Assembly (NCBI GenBank): GCA_020465985.1
Contig: JAANYP010004771.1
Span: forward strand, 438,932 to 502,931
Direction: 5' to 3'
From: Centrapalus pauciflorus
Lineage: Eukaryota > Streptophyta > Magnoliopsida > Asterales > Asteraceae
DNA: 64,000 nt
How positions within the stretch are numbered: the stretch's first letter is position 1; each line of letters begins with the position of its first letter. Under the pieces are notes generated by a model that did no database searches, had not been told where the DNA came from, and worked only from the letters and a program-made list of their open reading frames with translations. A program made the position numbers and the translations under genes. This document shows, in pieces, positions 47,150 to 58,679 of this stretch.

Positions 47150-47230
47150 GGCGTTGGAGCTCAGTCGGCATCGGCATCGGCATCGGAGCTTAGTCGGCGT
47201 TGGCGTCGGAGCCAACGTGAGGGAAGGCGG
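47150..47230. repeat. GC-rich minisatellite (GGCATC/GGAGCT-AGTCGGC units)
   Basis: GTTGGAGCTCAGTC, three GGCATC units, then GGAGCTTAGTCGGCGTTGG and GGCGTCGGAGCC form an imperfect short tandem array of high GC in an AT-rich area. Not coding. Confidence 0.6.
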
Positions 47231-48437
47231 ATGCCTTAGGGTTTTTATGAGGGAAAGAACATTTTTAAAACTCTAAGAAGGGACCGAATTTTTATTTTTA
47301 AATGATAGTGATGATGATAAGCAAATCAAGCCCTTATTATAATAAGACATGGTAAGAGGCAAATGACACTTATATCTTTTTCATATCAAACACACTTATA
47401 TGTGTAACCTCCTACCGAATAAGAGATAAGAGGCAATAAGATAGTTGACAAGTACTATCAAACACCACTTAAGTAATGGAGGAAGATTTCAATTTGATGG
47501 TCAGAATTGAATATGGTAAAATAAACATCACAAATTTTGTTGATATTTATAATTGACATCACAAATGAGATATATTTTTTACTATTTGAAAATTAACATG
47601 TGTGATTTAGGATAATTTTTACTTAGATTTATATTATTTTTATCCATTTAACTATTCAAATGTCTAGTTTAACTGTTAAACTTTATTCTATTTAATATTG
47701 GCCATTCAAATTTCGTTAACCATCTATTTTTGTTGCTATGAACACGTCAAATTAGTGACAATGCTGGCATGGACTTTGTTGGTGATGTGGACGACACGAG
47801 TATAATATCTATGCTTACTTTTAACAATTAAATAATAAAAAATGTTTATTTTAACCAATAAACCATTGAATGTTTCCATTTAAACACTATTTTTTTTGTC
47901 ATTTTGATCATACAACAATCATTTAACTTCATAAAAATGATCAACATATTAATTTGTAGTTTTGTACGTGTTTCAAAAAGATCAAAAAATGAAAAAACAA
48001 TTTTAGTTACTAAAATTAAAGTTTTGGTAGTTTAATGGTTAAAATAAACGTTTTAGATTTAATGGTTAAAAGTAAACACAGATTTTGCATATATGTGGTC
48101 CACAAAAAATGAATGTATGTTATATAATATTGTTAACAAATGAAATGAATAAAACCGAAATTAGTTAAAAACGCTAACAATAGTTGTCTAAAGTTGCTTA
48201 GATGTTTACGGCATTCTAATTTTTTTTAATCAAAAAGTTGGGTTGGTATTTAAGTATTTATTTAATATATATTTCCTTGGAAAATATATATGTTTAATTA
48301 AGTTTAATATATTTATAATTATAAATTCACATTAAGAAAATATAAAAAAGGACATCGACACTCTACGAATATTTAGGATTGGATGTGGGTCAGTGGGTGG
48401 GTAGAGGTAGTGGAGGTATATTTAAGTAGGTTAGAGG
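47231..48437. other. Intergenic sequence with weak repeat character
   Basis: Between 47640 and 48080 there are inverted TTTAATGGTTAAAA / TTTAACTGTTAAAC words suggesting a decayed fold-back element, but no termini could be set. No gene seen. Confidence 0.35.
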
Positions 48438-48623
48438 GTGAGTGAGATGGAGTGGAGTGAGTGAGGTATGGTAAGGTAAAAAACTAAGGTAGCGTATGTA
48501 TAGGTAAGCAAGGAATGAGTGGGTACGGTGAGTGAAATGGAGTGTAGTGAGTGCGTGAGTGGGGTATGGTAAGGTAAAGATATAACTAGCGTATGTACAG
48601 GTAAGCAAGGAATGAGTGGATAC
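48438..48623. repeat. Tandem duplication, two copies of about 90-96 bp
   Basis: Copy 1 at 48438-48527 and copy 2 at 48528-48623 share GTGAGTGA(G/A)ATGGAGTG, GGTATGGTAAGGTAAA, AGCGTATGTA and GGTAAGCAAGGAATGAGTGG. The hAT-like MITE inserted exactly at the end of copy 2. Confidence 0.8.
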
Positions 48624-48929
48624 TAGGGGTGAGCTCGGTACTGGATCGTACCGAACCGGTACCGATCCCGAAAATACCGAAACCGAATTATTAGTTTTGA
48701 AAGAACCGAATACCGAACCGTATAATTTTATATGGTGCCGGTTCGGTTCCGAATACTGAATTTTAGCTAATTTAAAAACCGAATACCGAATTTTAGCTAA
48801 TTTAAAAACCGAATACCGAATTTTAGCTAATTTAAAAACCGAATACCGAAACGAATATATTAATTCGGTATCGGTCGGTACCGGTTCGAGTTCGGGAAAT
48901 GGTACTCGTCGCTCACCCCTAGTGGATAC
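48616..48929. mobile_element. hAT-like MITE with 8-bp target duplication (copy 2)
   Basis: The 298-bp element (48624-48921) has perfect 11-bp ends TAGGGGTGAGC / GCTCACCCCTA. Its duplication GTGGATAC is exact at 48616-48623 and 48922-48929. It shares ACCGAA words and both ends with 33246-33711. Inside, a 30-bp unit (TTTTAGCTAATTTAAAAACC plus GAATACCGAA) is repeated three times at about 48760-48850, which explains a long repetitive but meaningless minus-strand frame. Confidence 0.88.
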
Positions 48930-49556
48930 GATGGGGTAGGGTAAGGTAATATAATAGACGGTTGGCGATAATATGAATTTTAAATTAATAGGGCGGTATA
49001 ATTGTAATTTGGAAAATGGGAGATGTGAGATTTGAATTGCAGGACGTAACAAATGATTTCAAATAACAAAGCAGTGTGATATTTATAAATTTCCTTAGAT
49101 TTTAAAGTGTGAGATCTAGATTTTAAATTATTCATTGAATCCGCATACCAAACATGATATTTTAAATATAAATCTCATAAAATTTATAAGTTTTTACCTA
49201 GCTACCTTTATTAATGTTTGGATTATTACTTTTATACAAATAAACATAATATTATACACATTTCTAACAGTAGATATTATATTTTAATAACATATTTTCA
49301 CGGTTTTATGTTTTCGTTATTTTTTAGGAAAATTCTCCAATTAGTTTTTTCTTTAGAGTTTTGTGAAATTTGAATATTTGAGCCCATAAATAATTGGCAA
49401 ACTTAGTTTTAAAAAAAATGAAACCGCGTTCTAATATCCAAATTTCTTTAAACCAAAAAGAAAAAAAATTAACTTGAGAACTTTATTGGAAAAAAATAAT
49501 ATAAAATGATGAAAACGTAAAAAGCGTCAAAACATGTTTAAACAAAGACTGAATTT

Positions 49557-50880
49557 TGTTAGATAATATAATAATTTAGGTTAGTGGAGCTTGACCCTGT
49601 TGACGGGCAAAGCCCTTTAAGGTTTCCTACGTAACCTTATAATCTATTGATAGTGATCAAGTGTATCTATTGCGGTTGTTTTTCAGTTGCCCGGCAATCA
49701 TTGTCCCATCCGTGGCAATATTTTGATAATGGTAGAATTTAATTTATTTTTTGACCCCGCTTAATTCTTGCGGTCGCCGTTGGTCAATTTCATCTTGCTG
49801 TGGCGGAATTGAAGGCAGTCAAGGACTCAGGCACCAACAATTTATTGCTTTGTTTCTGTCAAACGCGTCGAGTTGTTTGTGGTTAACATCCAAGCAAAGC
49901 AACTAGGTCAAAGTCAACACCATATTGTTTGCTCAATTTCATATTGTTTTTGATTTGAATTATATTGTTGCCACGTGTCAACAGGATTTTCTGTTGCGTT
50001 GTTGGTTTTAGTCTTTTATTTCACGGCCTACCACCACAACCATTTGGTGTTGCCGCTCGCCTTTGATTCGCTCCACCGCACCTTCCTTTGTCGTGGTTGT
50101 GTAGTGTCTTGACATTTGTGTCACCATCTTGTTGAATCTACTCATCGCACCACTAGCTGCCACAGTGTTATGCTAAAGTCGTATTGTTGCTGTTGATTCA
50201 ATTACCGTCGTTTTCTTGTGTCGTTATGTCGTGTGTTACCTCTTGTGCATCCGATCATGGATTCGACTTTTTTTAAGAATTGTCATCGCAATTTTCTATT
50301 GTTTTTACATGTCGCTAATCATTGTGATCGTTCTTTTTGGCTGACAACATTGAATTCAGTCATTTTTCAAAATTTTGTTTTCGTGGAGCTTCTGTTGACT
50401 ATGTTGATGTCACGTGTCACTACCACCCGCAACACATTTATGTGTGTTGACGCCATTGTTGCTCCCTTTGTGTTTGGTTTAACATGTTTCGTTTTATGCA
50501 AACACCTGGTCATTTTTCCCAATCAATCTTCAATCATAACCTTGTTATCCGTCCTGTGATTTGACATCGACCCAGTTTCTGCCCCATGAATCGACTGTAG
50601 CCCTCTTATGTGTCCACTTGTTCAATTTACTTCCGTTGCTACCATATGACACTGTTCTACAACGGCTATTAGTTATCGTCATCAACAAAACACTCATACT
50701 TAATATTTAAGTTTTTACTTCAATCCGAGTGTTTGACAATCTTATGCTCGGACTGCAAAGGGTATCTTAGATAATATAATAGTTTAGGTTATTGGGGCTT
50801 GACCCTATTGTAGACGGGGCCAAGGTCTTTAGGTTTCCTATGTAACTTTGTAATGTTGTATCTTATTCATGGTGAAAACA
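49557..50880. mobile_element. Possible TRIM-like element: direct repeats of about 110 bp around 1.1 kb
   Basis: The left repeat (about 49557-49667) starts TGTTAGATAATATAATAATT and includes AGCTTGACCCTGTTG and AAGGTTTCCTACGTAAC. The right repeat (about 50765-50880) has TTAGATAATATAATAGTTTA, GGCTTGACCCTATTG and AGGTTTCCTATGTAAC, and ends TGAAAACA. The interior is GC-richer and C/T-rich, with a 113-codon frame (50218-50559, +) that has no recognised domain. No clear primer-binding site or target duplication, so an old decayed terminal-repeat element is the best reading. Confidence 0.5.
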
Positions 50881-52880
50881 CGTTCGTCATTATTTCAAAC
50901 TTTTTCTATTCTAAATTAGATCATAAAAAACAATCGGAAACAAAAGGTAAATTCTTTAAAAGATTATACATCTTGTAGCTATTTAGTTTGGTGATTATAG
51001 TGACAAGTAGGGGTACCTTTGAAAGAAGAGAAATGTGAAGTCCAAGGAGTCAAGGAAATATACATTTTGATTTAGGATTAGGTAAGGATTAGACGTATCG
51101 TTCATTCAATTTCAACATATATGCGTATATGGTACTTAATAATAATAAAAGACAAAATAAACCCGAAGCATTTAATATGAAATATGTAGATATGTTAATT
51201 AATGAATGTCGTTAATATTTGGGTTCAAGCTAGAACCATTATCTACCAGTAATACCGTAGATACAAAATTAAAATTCATCTAAAATTTTTCTAATTGTTT
51301 TTTTTTTTCTGTCTTCATGATTAAATAAATATTATAAGAGTATTTAATAAAACATTCAAATGGTTTCGAATTTTGTAAGGTCTCTAAAATGACATGTGAA
51401 TGTACGAATGTATTGTGAATGTGAATGAACGGTGGTTGATATAAATGTATGTTTTAATGTATCTTTACAACTCGAAACATGTGAATTTTCAAATATGAAT
51501 TTTTAATGTTAATTTAAACATATCTATAAAAATAATATATTAAAAATAATTTTGGCTTTGTTTTAATCGATTCTTCCAATATCCATGTCTATGTCGTTAA
51601 TATCATGAATATTCTCAATTAAGTAAATCTACCTCATGTGTAGGTTGTCAAATGAAATATAATAAAGTGGGAAATAGTAATGTTAATAGAATTTGGATAA
51701 CCCGAGATTTTTTTTGACATTTCTCTTTCTGATTCTCACTTTTATTATCTATTCCCTTTGGGAATAAGTTCGTCCCTACGTAGTATGTACATTTTCCCTT
51801 TATAAATCAAATACTTTTAAATATTTTATTTTAAGATTTAAGAAATTTAAACTTTATATTATAGTTTATTAAGATTTGAATAAGTAAAAACTTATAAAAA
51901 TTATTTAAATTCTGATTAGATTATTAATAGTTGATATCAATACTACACAAAAAATAAATAAATAAAAAGGGATATAAAACACAGAACATCCAACTTTTGT
52001 TAAGTATCTAATTAAATTGGTCCTAGTAAGCAATATAATTATATTACAAGCTATATGTAACTAATGCTAATACATCTCCATTTTATACTTTGACACCTTA
52101 TTAGTTTTTCTATAGCTTTTAACTGAGCTGTTTTATATTTTTATATTGCTTTTATGCTTGCTTTTAACTGTTAATCACCTGTATATCAAATACATAACAA
52201 TATATAAGCTAATGGCAATAAGTTAACTCAATCATAATAAAACACCATGTTAGCTTCAAATCAAAGTAACTTCAGATTTCTTGTCAAATTTGGGTCAAGG
52301 TCCGAACTTGATTCTTATCATTTTCTCATTATTTCAATTAGAGTCTAAACTTCAGATTGATGTCTTAAGCTTTATTTCAATTTTGCAGATCTGAAGTTCA
52401 ACACCTGAGCATTTATATATTATTTCGTTTATCCAAAATTCAAACTATGTTGGGATCCAAACCTCGGATCAGATATGACATTGAGATCTTTCAGCTTTTT
52501 GTCAGTTGCAAATTCTTGCAGATTTTTACCAAAATCATTCCAAGTTTGACTTTGTAGTTAAAATCACTTGCAAATCACTTAATATGTAATTTCTAACATA
52601 TAAGAAACATCAATTTGGTATTTCTAAGGCAATTGTACTGATTTCAAAACCATGAAACAACGACTGTGATTGATGAAACAGTGCCAAGCCCAACATAAAC
52701 TCATAAAATCTCGATTAAAATGGAGATTACTTTGAATTTATTTTGGATCCTTGTTCGAGTTCACTTGCATGCGATTTAATCAAGTTTTTTTTACTTGATT
52801 TGAGTAATTTTCGCTGAATTGCCTAGAGAGAAAATGAGCCTAAAGAGAGCTAGAGAAAGAAAAAGAAGTTGTATACTTTT

Positions 52881-52883
<3 letters not shown>
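50881..52883. other. Intergenic AT-rich sequence, no feature seen
   Basis: No coding bias or structured repeat recognised. Confidence 0.4.

Positions 52884-52969
<86 letters not shown>
52884..52969. repeat. (GA)43 microsatellite
   Basis: 86 bp of uninterrupted AG/GA dinucleotides. Confidence 0.95.
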
Positions 52970-52970
<1 letters not shown>

Positions 52971-53228
52971 ATATGATTGTTGATGAGTAATCAACAAATT
53001 AGATGAGTAATTAACTCATAAAAACGTGTCAAGTTATAAAAAGTTTGGAATATACATTTTACACCCTTTAACATTAACATTCAATAATTAGCATATTTAA
53101 CCATTATACATAATTTTACCAATTTAATTGCACAAGTTTAAAATAAATTACATATTTACTTATTTAGTCTAAATCTAAAGTAAGCTAATTAAAATTAAGA
53201 ATGTTACAAAACATGTTATATCATTAAT

Positions 53229-54679
53229 TTAAGAGTAAATAACATAAATGGTCCCTAATTCATTAATTTAGTTTTTGATTTATAAATTACTATTTGTATT
53301 TTTATAATATCATTTTTTTATGGAAATATTTATTTCGTTTATCAATTTTTTTTATCTATCTATATATTTAATTAATTTATCCTTCTTATTTTCATATACT
53401 AATTTTTAAATGTTATTCATATTGTTTTTAAAATTTTATATGTAGAATATGTACATTTATTTATAAATTTTAAAAATTTTCCCTTCTTATTTCATAAATA
53501 TTTATTTCTAAACATTATAAATTCTACATATGAAATGATGTTAGTATAAATATATTATTTTCAATAATCTTAAAAAAACTTGTAATTTGTTAGCATTCTA
53601 ATTTTTTATGAGCATATCGTATCATTTTTTTCTAATGTTTCAATAGAATAAAATATATGATTATTAATAAATATAAATCCTACTTTACTTTTTTTTTTTT
53701 CTCTTTCTCTTTTATTTTTATTTCATAAACAAAAAAATATGAGAAACCTTTTAAATTATTTATAAAAAGCCTTTGATGATTTTAAATAAGAATTTAATAT
53801 ATATTAAATGTCATAAATAATGTATTGTTTTTTAATATTAAAATAGTGTTTTTTTAAAAAAAAATTATTTAAAAATATCAATAGATTTTTTGAAATGATT
53901 TAAAAGTTTCTTACATTTTGTTGTTTGTGAAATAAAAATAAAAAATAGAAAAAAATTAAAATAATGATCCATATTTAATACTCCAATTGAACTAGTATTT
54001 TATACTCTTCAAACATTAGAAAAAAAATGATATGTTACACCCATAAAAATTTTAAAAATGCTAAAAGGATTACAATCTGGTTAAGTTTATTAGGAATAAT
54101 ACAACTTTACTAAAACTATTTCATATGTGAAACACACAATATTCTACCAATAAAAATCTATAAATTAAGAATAAATGATTTTTATAATTTATAAATGAGT
54201 GTATATATTTACATATTTAGAATTTCAAAAAAACCTTTAATATCATTTAAAAATCTGAAGATAAGAATGATAAATTAATTAAATATATAAATAGATTGGA
54301 AAATATTTTATAAAACAAAAATTAATTAAAAAAATAAATAATTTTCTTCAAAACGAATAAATGTAGAAATAAATAAATATATATTTAAAATTAATAGTTG
54401 TGAAACTTATTAATGTATAGGTAAAGTATTTATTAATTAAACATTTATGAATATCCAAATAATTAAATATAAAGTAAAAACTTAATTAATTCATTAAGGA
54501 CCATAAGTGAAATTAGTTTCTAAGGGCAAAATTGGTATTCTTAAAAAATTGAGTTGCTTAGGGACTGAAAACGTAACAAGGTTTAAAAATATGGACTATC
54601 AGTATAATTTTTAAAAGTTAGGGACGAAACCTGTAATTTGCTATAAACCACGGGGACCATTTATGTAATTTACTCTTAA
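53229..54679. mobile_element. 1.45-kb fold-back palindrome
   Basis: The outer ends TAAGAGTAAATAACATAAAT and (reverse) TAAGAGTAAATTACATAAAT pair, followed by GGTCCC on both arms. Pairing recurs inward: TATCATTTTTTTCTAATGTT on the left against AACATTAGAAAAAAAATGAT on the right, and TTTATTTTTATTTCATAAAC against GTGAAATAAAAATAAAAAAT. The centre lies near 53850. So almost the whole segment is one imperfect hairpin of about 700-bp arms. No coding capacity. It is best read as a fold-back transposon. Confidence 0.75.
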
Positions 54680-55983
54680 CTTAAAAATTAAATGATTTAA
54701 TAATTATACACAGTCTAATTAACAAAGTCTAATAATTAATAACTATTGATATTTAATTAATATTAGAAATGAGCATTTAATTAATATTCAACAAGAAGTT
54801 CATAAAGTAAGCCTCTTAATGTTTAATAAAGATTTAAAATATCAAGATACATAAATCAATTGTTTTTAATTTTAATAGTTTATTGGATTTAAGTTTTATC
54901 ATACATTACAGATAAAAAGTTTCATAGTTTAAAAAATTAAATATTTAAAATAATTATATATATGTGTTTAAACATATAGTGATAAAACTTTTAAAATGGT
55001 GTTGTTTGTTTTGTAAGAGGTTAAATGTCTGACGTCTGAAATTAAACAAACAATCTTAATTTATTATAGATCTGAACTTTAGATTTTAGACGTTTTTAAG
55101 AGGCTTTGAATGGAAAACAAATGAGGCCTAAATAAATTCATATTATAATCTCATTCATCTCGTATTCTCGTCGAATGCACGGGTATTAAAACTTTGTTTA
55201 TATTGAATATAATATGAATTTATATTAAAACTTTGAAATCAAGTTTGGGGTAGGAAATTAAAGAATTCTTTATCTCTGTCATTTTAAATCGAAGATTCCA
55301 TGACATTTCCATCCCAATCTAACTATCTAAGTAGGATTGAATTTGGAATATTCCAATGTGGATGCTTATTAATAATATGAGCGGATTCAACTTTGTTTTG
55401 GATAATTGTGTTGATTTTAGTCGTAGCAAGTTTGAATCATACGAATCTCTTTCAGGTTTATTAAATCAAAAAAACTAGTTTTGTGAGATTAAAACTATCT
55501 TTCTTTCTTCATTTTCGAATACACAACAAATAAAGCTTCTTTTAATTAAAGATATTCCTTTTTCAAATCACTTGAGCCTCCAACCATCTTCATTTTTGTA
55601 GTGTTTCTTTATATTTGAAAGAAACTTTTCATTCATTCAAACTTCAAACATTAAGATTTAAAGCTTCCCATCAAAAATAGGGTGTGAAAATGCTTGAGAG
55701 ACATCACCGACATGTACGTTATATTAATTAATCGAGAAGAAGCATATTTGGTCCAACAGTATGGTAGCTAGACGCCAAATCAATCATGATCACATTTAAA
55801 AATAAAAGCAGATAATATAATTAAAAGAATAATAATATGAAAGTAATTTTATAATACATGAACCGTTAGAACAGAAAATATATATATATATATATTCAAA
55901 ATTATATTTAATGGGAACATCAAAAGATTCATTCTTCTCCGGCCGGTTGGTAATCATAAAAATATAAAATAAGAACATCGATC
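54680..55983. other. Intergenic and 3' flank of GPAT1
   Basis: AT-rich, no gene recognised. The last 200 bp should contain the GPAT1 3' untranslated region (minus strand), with an AATAAA-like stretch not uniquely assignable. Confidence 0.4.
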
Positions 55984-57645
55984 CTAAGACGGGCGTTTTT
56001 GAGTTTTATTATTATGATCTTCAACAATTCCTTGATTCCCAGCCAACATCAAATACTTGTCCCTTCTGGTAAGATTTGTGCATTCAAACCCCAATGCATC
56101 CGCAAGTGTTTTCTGAATATGGTTAGCCACCTCATGACTAGACTTTCCTCCACCACCACAAGTCATCTCCTTAGCCAATTTCCCAAGTACTTGTACATGG
56201 TAAGTTGGTCTAGGGTTCATGAGGAAGAAAACAGGGTCCAAACACTTGAGCCCACTAGCCGTCGTCCCATAAAACATGGTCACATGCGCGTTCATCGCGA
56301 CTGGCACTATATCATCGGTTAACTCTGCAAACAACGAGCTAAACCTCAACAAATAAGGTTCCCTACAAGTAGTTCCTTCAGGGCAGACAACCAAATCGCC
56401 TTCGCTTAATAACTTGTGCATGGTTTCACCGTCTATCTTTCTGTCTCTTGTTAACCTGACTGTTTTTATGGGTGCGATGATCTCCGACATCTTGCTTAGG
56501 CTATAAGTCACCGCGGTCAGAGGTTTACCAATGGACATGGTTAAGAAGACAGGGTCCAAGAGTGTTCGATGGGTGCAAACAAAGAGAACCCCGTTTCGTT
56601 TGTTTTCCTTTTCCCATGAATAATCACAACCTTCGACCAGCGTTTGTACGCCGGTTAGACTGCCAGTGATGCGTGCAATGTGGTAAGGCAAGTAGATGCC
56701 TATACACATCCTGAAAATTGCTAGCAAAAGTCCAAGAGGAAACCATACAAACATGCATAAGGTTGCAAATGGTGTTGGGAAGAAAGCTAGCCTTCCATCA
56801 TGGAACACCAAGGGTTTTGGGTACTTTTCTCTGGGCATTATTGTTTTTGCACTCCTCTTTCCATCTTCTTTGCTCACCATGTAAGCTTCCTGTCAACAAA
56901 AATCATCATAAAAAATCAACTAACGGGAACTGTTTCATTAATATCAGTTGGATGCAAAATTTTTAACTGACAAGTCTCAGGCTCCATTAATATCAGTTGG
57001 ATGAGATTGGATCAAATTCTTTTTAATCAAAAGGTGATGGGAAGAAAGGGACTTGGGCTATACTGGTCCCAACAAATTAAGGACATTTATTCAAGATAAA
57101 ATTGATACAAACAACTTTTTAATGATATGTTTTGTTACATGAAAATTTATTATTCAGTTTTCTGTTTTGTTACAGAATAGAAAAGTACAACCAGATCAGC
57201 TAGATTGCACTTAAATAGAACAAAATAATGATAATATCTATTAATATAATGAAACTGAAAACCATATTGATTTCAGAATCCGTTTAATTCAAAACAAACC
57301 ATGGAAAAGAATAAAAAACTTATGATTTTTAAATTTAGGTTTTTATACAAAAATATTGTTTACAAAGAATATTTTATAGTCGAAACCAATTGATCAGTTC
57401 TACTTTCAAACTGGCCCATCCAGACCAAACAACAAACATATATACAAGTTCTGCTCTGGATTCTGTTTTCCAGTTATGTCGGTCTGGACTCGATCTGGAG
57501 TGGTTCCAAAGGGAAAGTGCTTAAGTTTTCACGAAAAAGTTAAAAAAAAATTCAAACATATATATAACTTAATTTGAAATATTCTCTAGCTAGAGATGTT
57601 TGTCCTGCTGTTGATATATACTTGATACAGTTTGAGTTGATTGAA

Positions 57646-57728
<83 letters not shown>

Positions 57729-58548
57729 GATTGGATCAACAAGGGTTTGAGTTGATTCAAAACGTACAGCTAAATTAAATTGTGTCACATACCTTGCATT
57801 GGGAGATAAAGAGTTGATCATGAAGACCACAACTTCCAACACCAATATCTGGTTTTCTCTCATTTCCAAACATTTCTTTCACTGTTTTATGCTTCACAAT
57901 TACACCTGAGCTCCCCACAAAACCACTAAAATAACCTCCAAAACTATGCAACTCAGTCCCCGTCACATCATCAACATTTAGATATTCTTTACAAAAACCT
58001 TCAACCATCACTCTTGGCACCCTTGTAATGATCATAACCCTACTCCCACACCTTTTTGCAGACACAAACAACTCGTGAACTTGTAAATTCATATTCTCAA
58101 GGTAAAACTTAGGTAAAACTGCCCTCTCTACATTCTTCATGTCCTTTAACTTAAGCCCACAAAAAGTGATCAAGATCATGAGCTTTAGACCCAACTCATG
58201 GTCTAAAACAAGCAACAAAGGGTAGGATAACAACAAGATGAATGCTCTGAGTATGCTACCACCTTCAAAAGCAACCAACATAAAGTATGGAAAGAAAGAC
58301 TTGGAGTTTACCAGAAGGGTGTTTTGAATGTCACAAACCAGGGTTTGTGGTTCATCTTTGTTGAAATAGCATTTTGTGAAGCTAGGGAACAATGGAAGTT
58401 GGTGGGTTGGTGTTTTGTGAGATGGGTGGTTTCTTGATAAGAAAAACTCATGGTTTTTTAGCTTCATTGCAGCTCTGCAACATGATTTTGCTAGCAGCTG
58501 GTACACTATCCAGTCTGCTAATTTCAGAAACACCATTAGGAAATCCAT
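55984..58548 (-). CDS. GPAT1: Glycerol-3-phosphate acyltransferase, GPAT1-like
   Basis: Exons 58548-57793 and 56889-55984 join in phase (903-bp intron) to 553 aa. The N-terminus LADWIVYQLLAKSC matches the GPAT1 subgroup. A membrane region lies at about 88-135 (FFPYFMLVAFEGGSI...). The C-terminal acyltransferase domain has the H(X)4D motif T358-H359-R-T-L-L-D364-P and the glycerol-phosphate-binding P422-E-G-T-T-C-R-E-P. The usual Asn before His is Thr here. The HAD-like phosphatase motif I reads CDIQNTLL: its second Asp is Gln75, so phosphatase activity is probably absent (inference). The enzyme acylates glycerol-3-phosphate; Arabidopsis GPAT1 (At1g06520) is needed for tapetum function and pollen fertility. 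The first ATG after a TATA-box leader was chosen. Confidence 0.92.
57647..57724. repeat. (TA)39 microsatellite in the GPAT1 intron
   Basis: 78 bp of uninterrupted TA dinucleotides within the single GPAT1 intron; likely to vary in length between individuals. Confidence 0.95.
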
Positions 58549-58554
58549 CTGTTC

Positions 58555-58573
58555 TGTGTGTGTGTGTGTGTGT
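58555..58573 (-). repeat. (CA)n tract in the GPAT1 leader
   Basis: Nine TG units on the plus strand (CA on the coding strand) ending 7 bp upstream of the ATG. Confidence 0.85.
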
Positions 58574-58633
58574 TCTGGCCGGAGAAAGATCGAGGTATGG
58601 AATGAAGGAACGTAGGAAGAAGTGAAGAGGAGA

Positions 58634-58640
58634 ATTTATA
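58634..58640 (-). promoter_or_regulatory. TATA box of GPAT1
   Basis: TATAAAT on the minus strand (within CTCCTATAAATTCTCC), 86 bp upstream of the ATG; transcription would start about 30 bp downstream, giving a leader of about 50-60 bp. Confidence 0.6.
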
Positions 58641-58679
58641 GGAGTAAATAAAAGGGTGCATTGCAAAGGGAAGTTGACA

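Noticed and set aside
48390..49052. 220-codon minus-strand frame with repeated YSVFKLAKI units
   Set aside because: It is produced by the 30-bp triplication inside a hAT-like MITE and the neighbouring tandem duplication; no domain.
50218..50559. 113-codon plus-strand frame
   Set aside because: Kept only as part of the TRIM-like core; no domain and no gene structure around it.
52791..52997. Leu-Ser repeat frame
   Set aside because: Translation of the (GA)n microsatellite.
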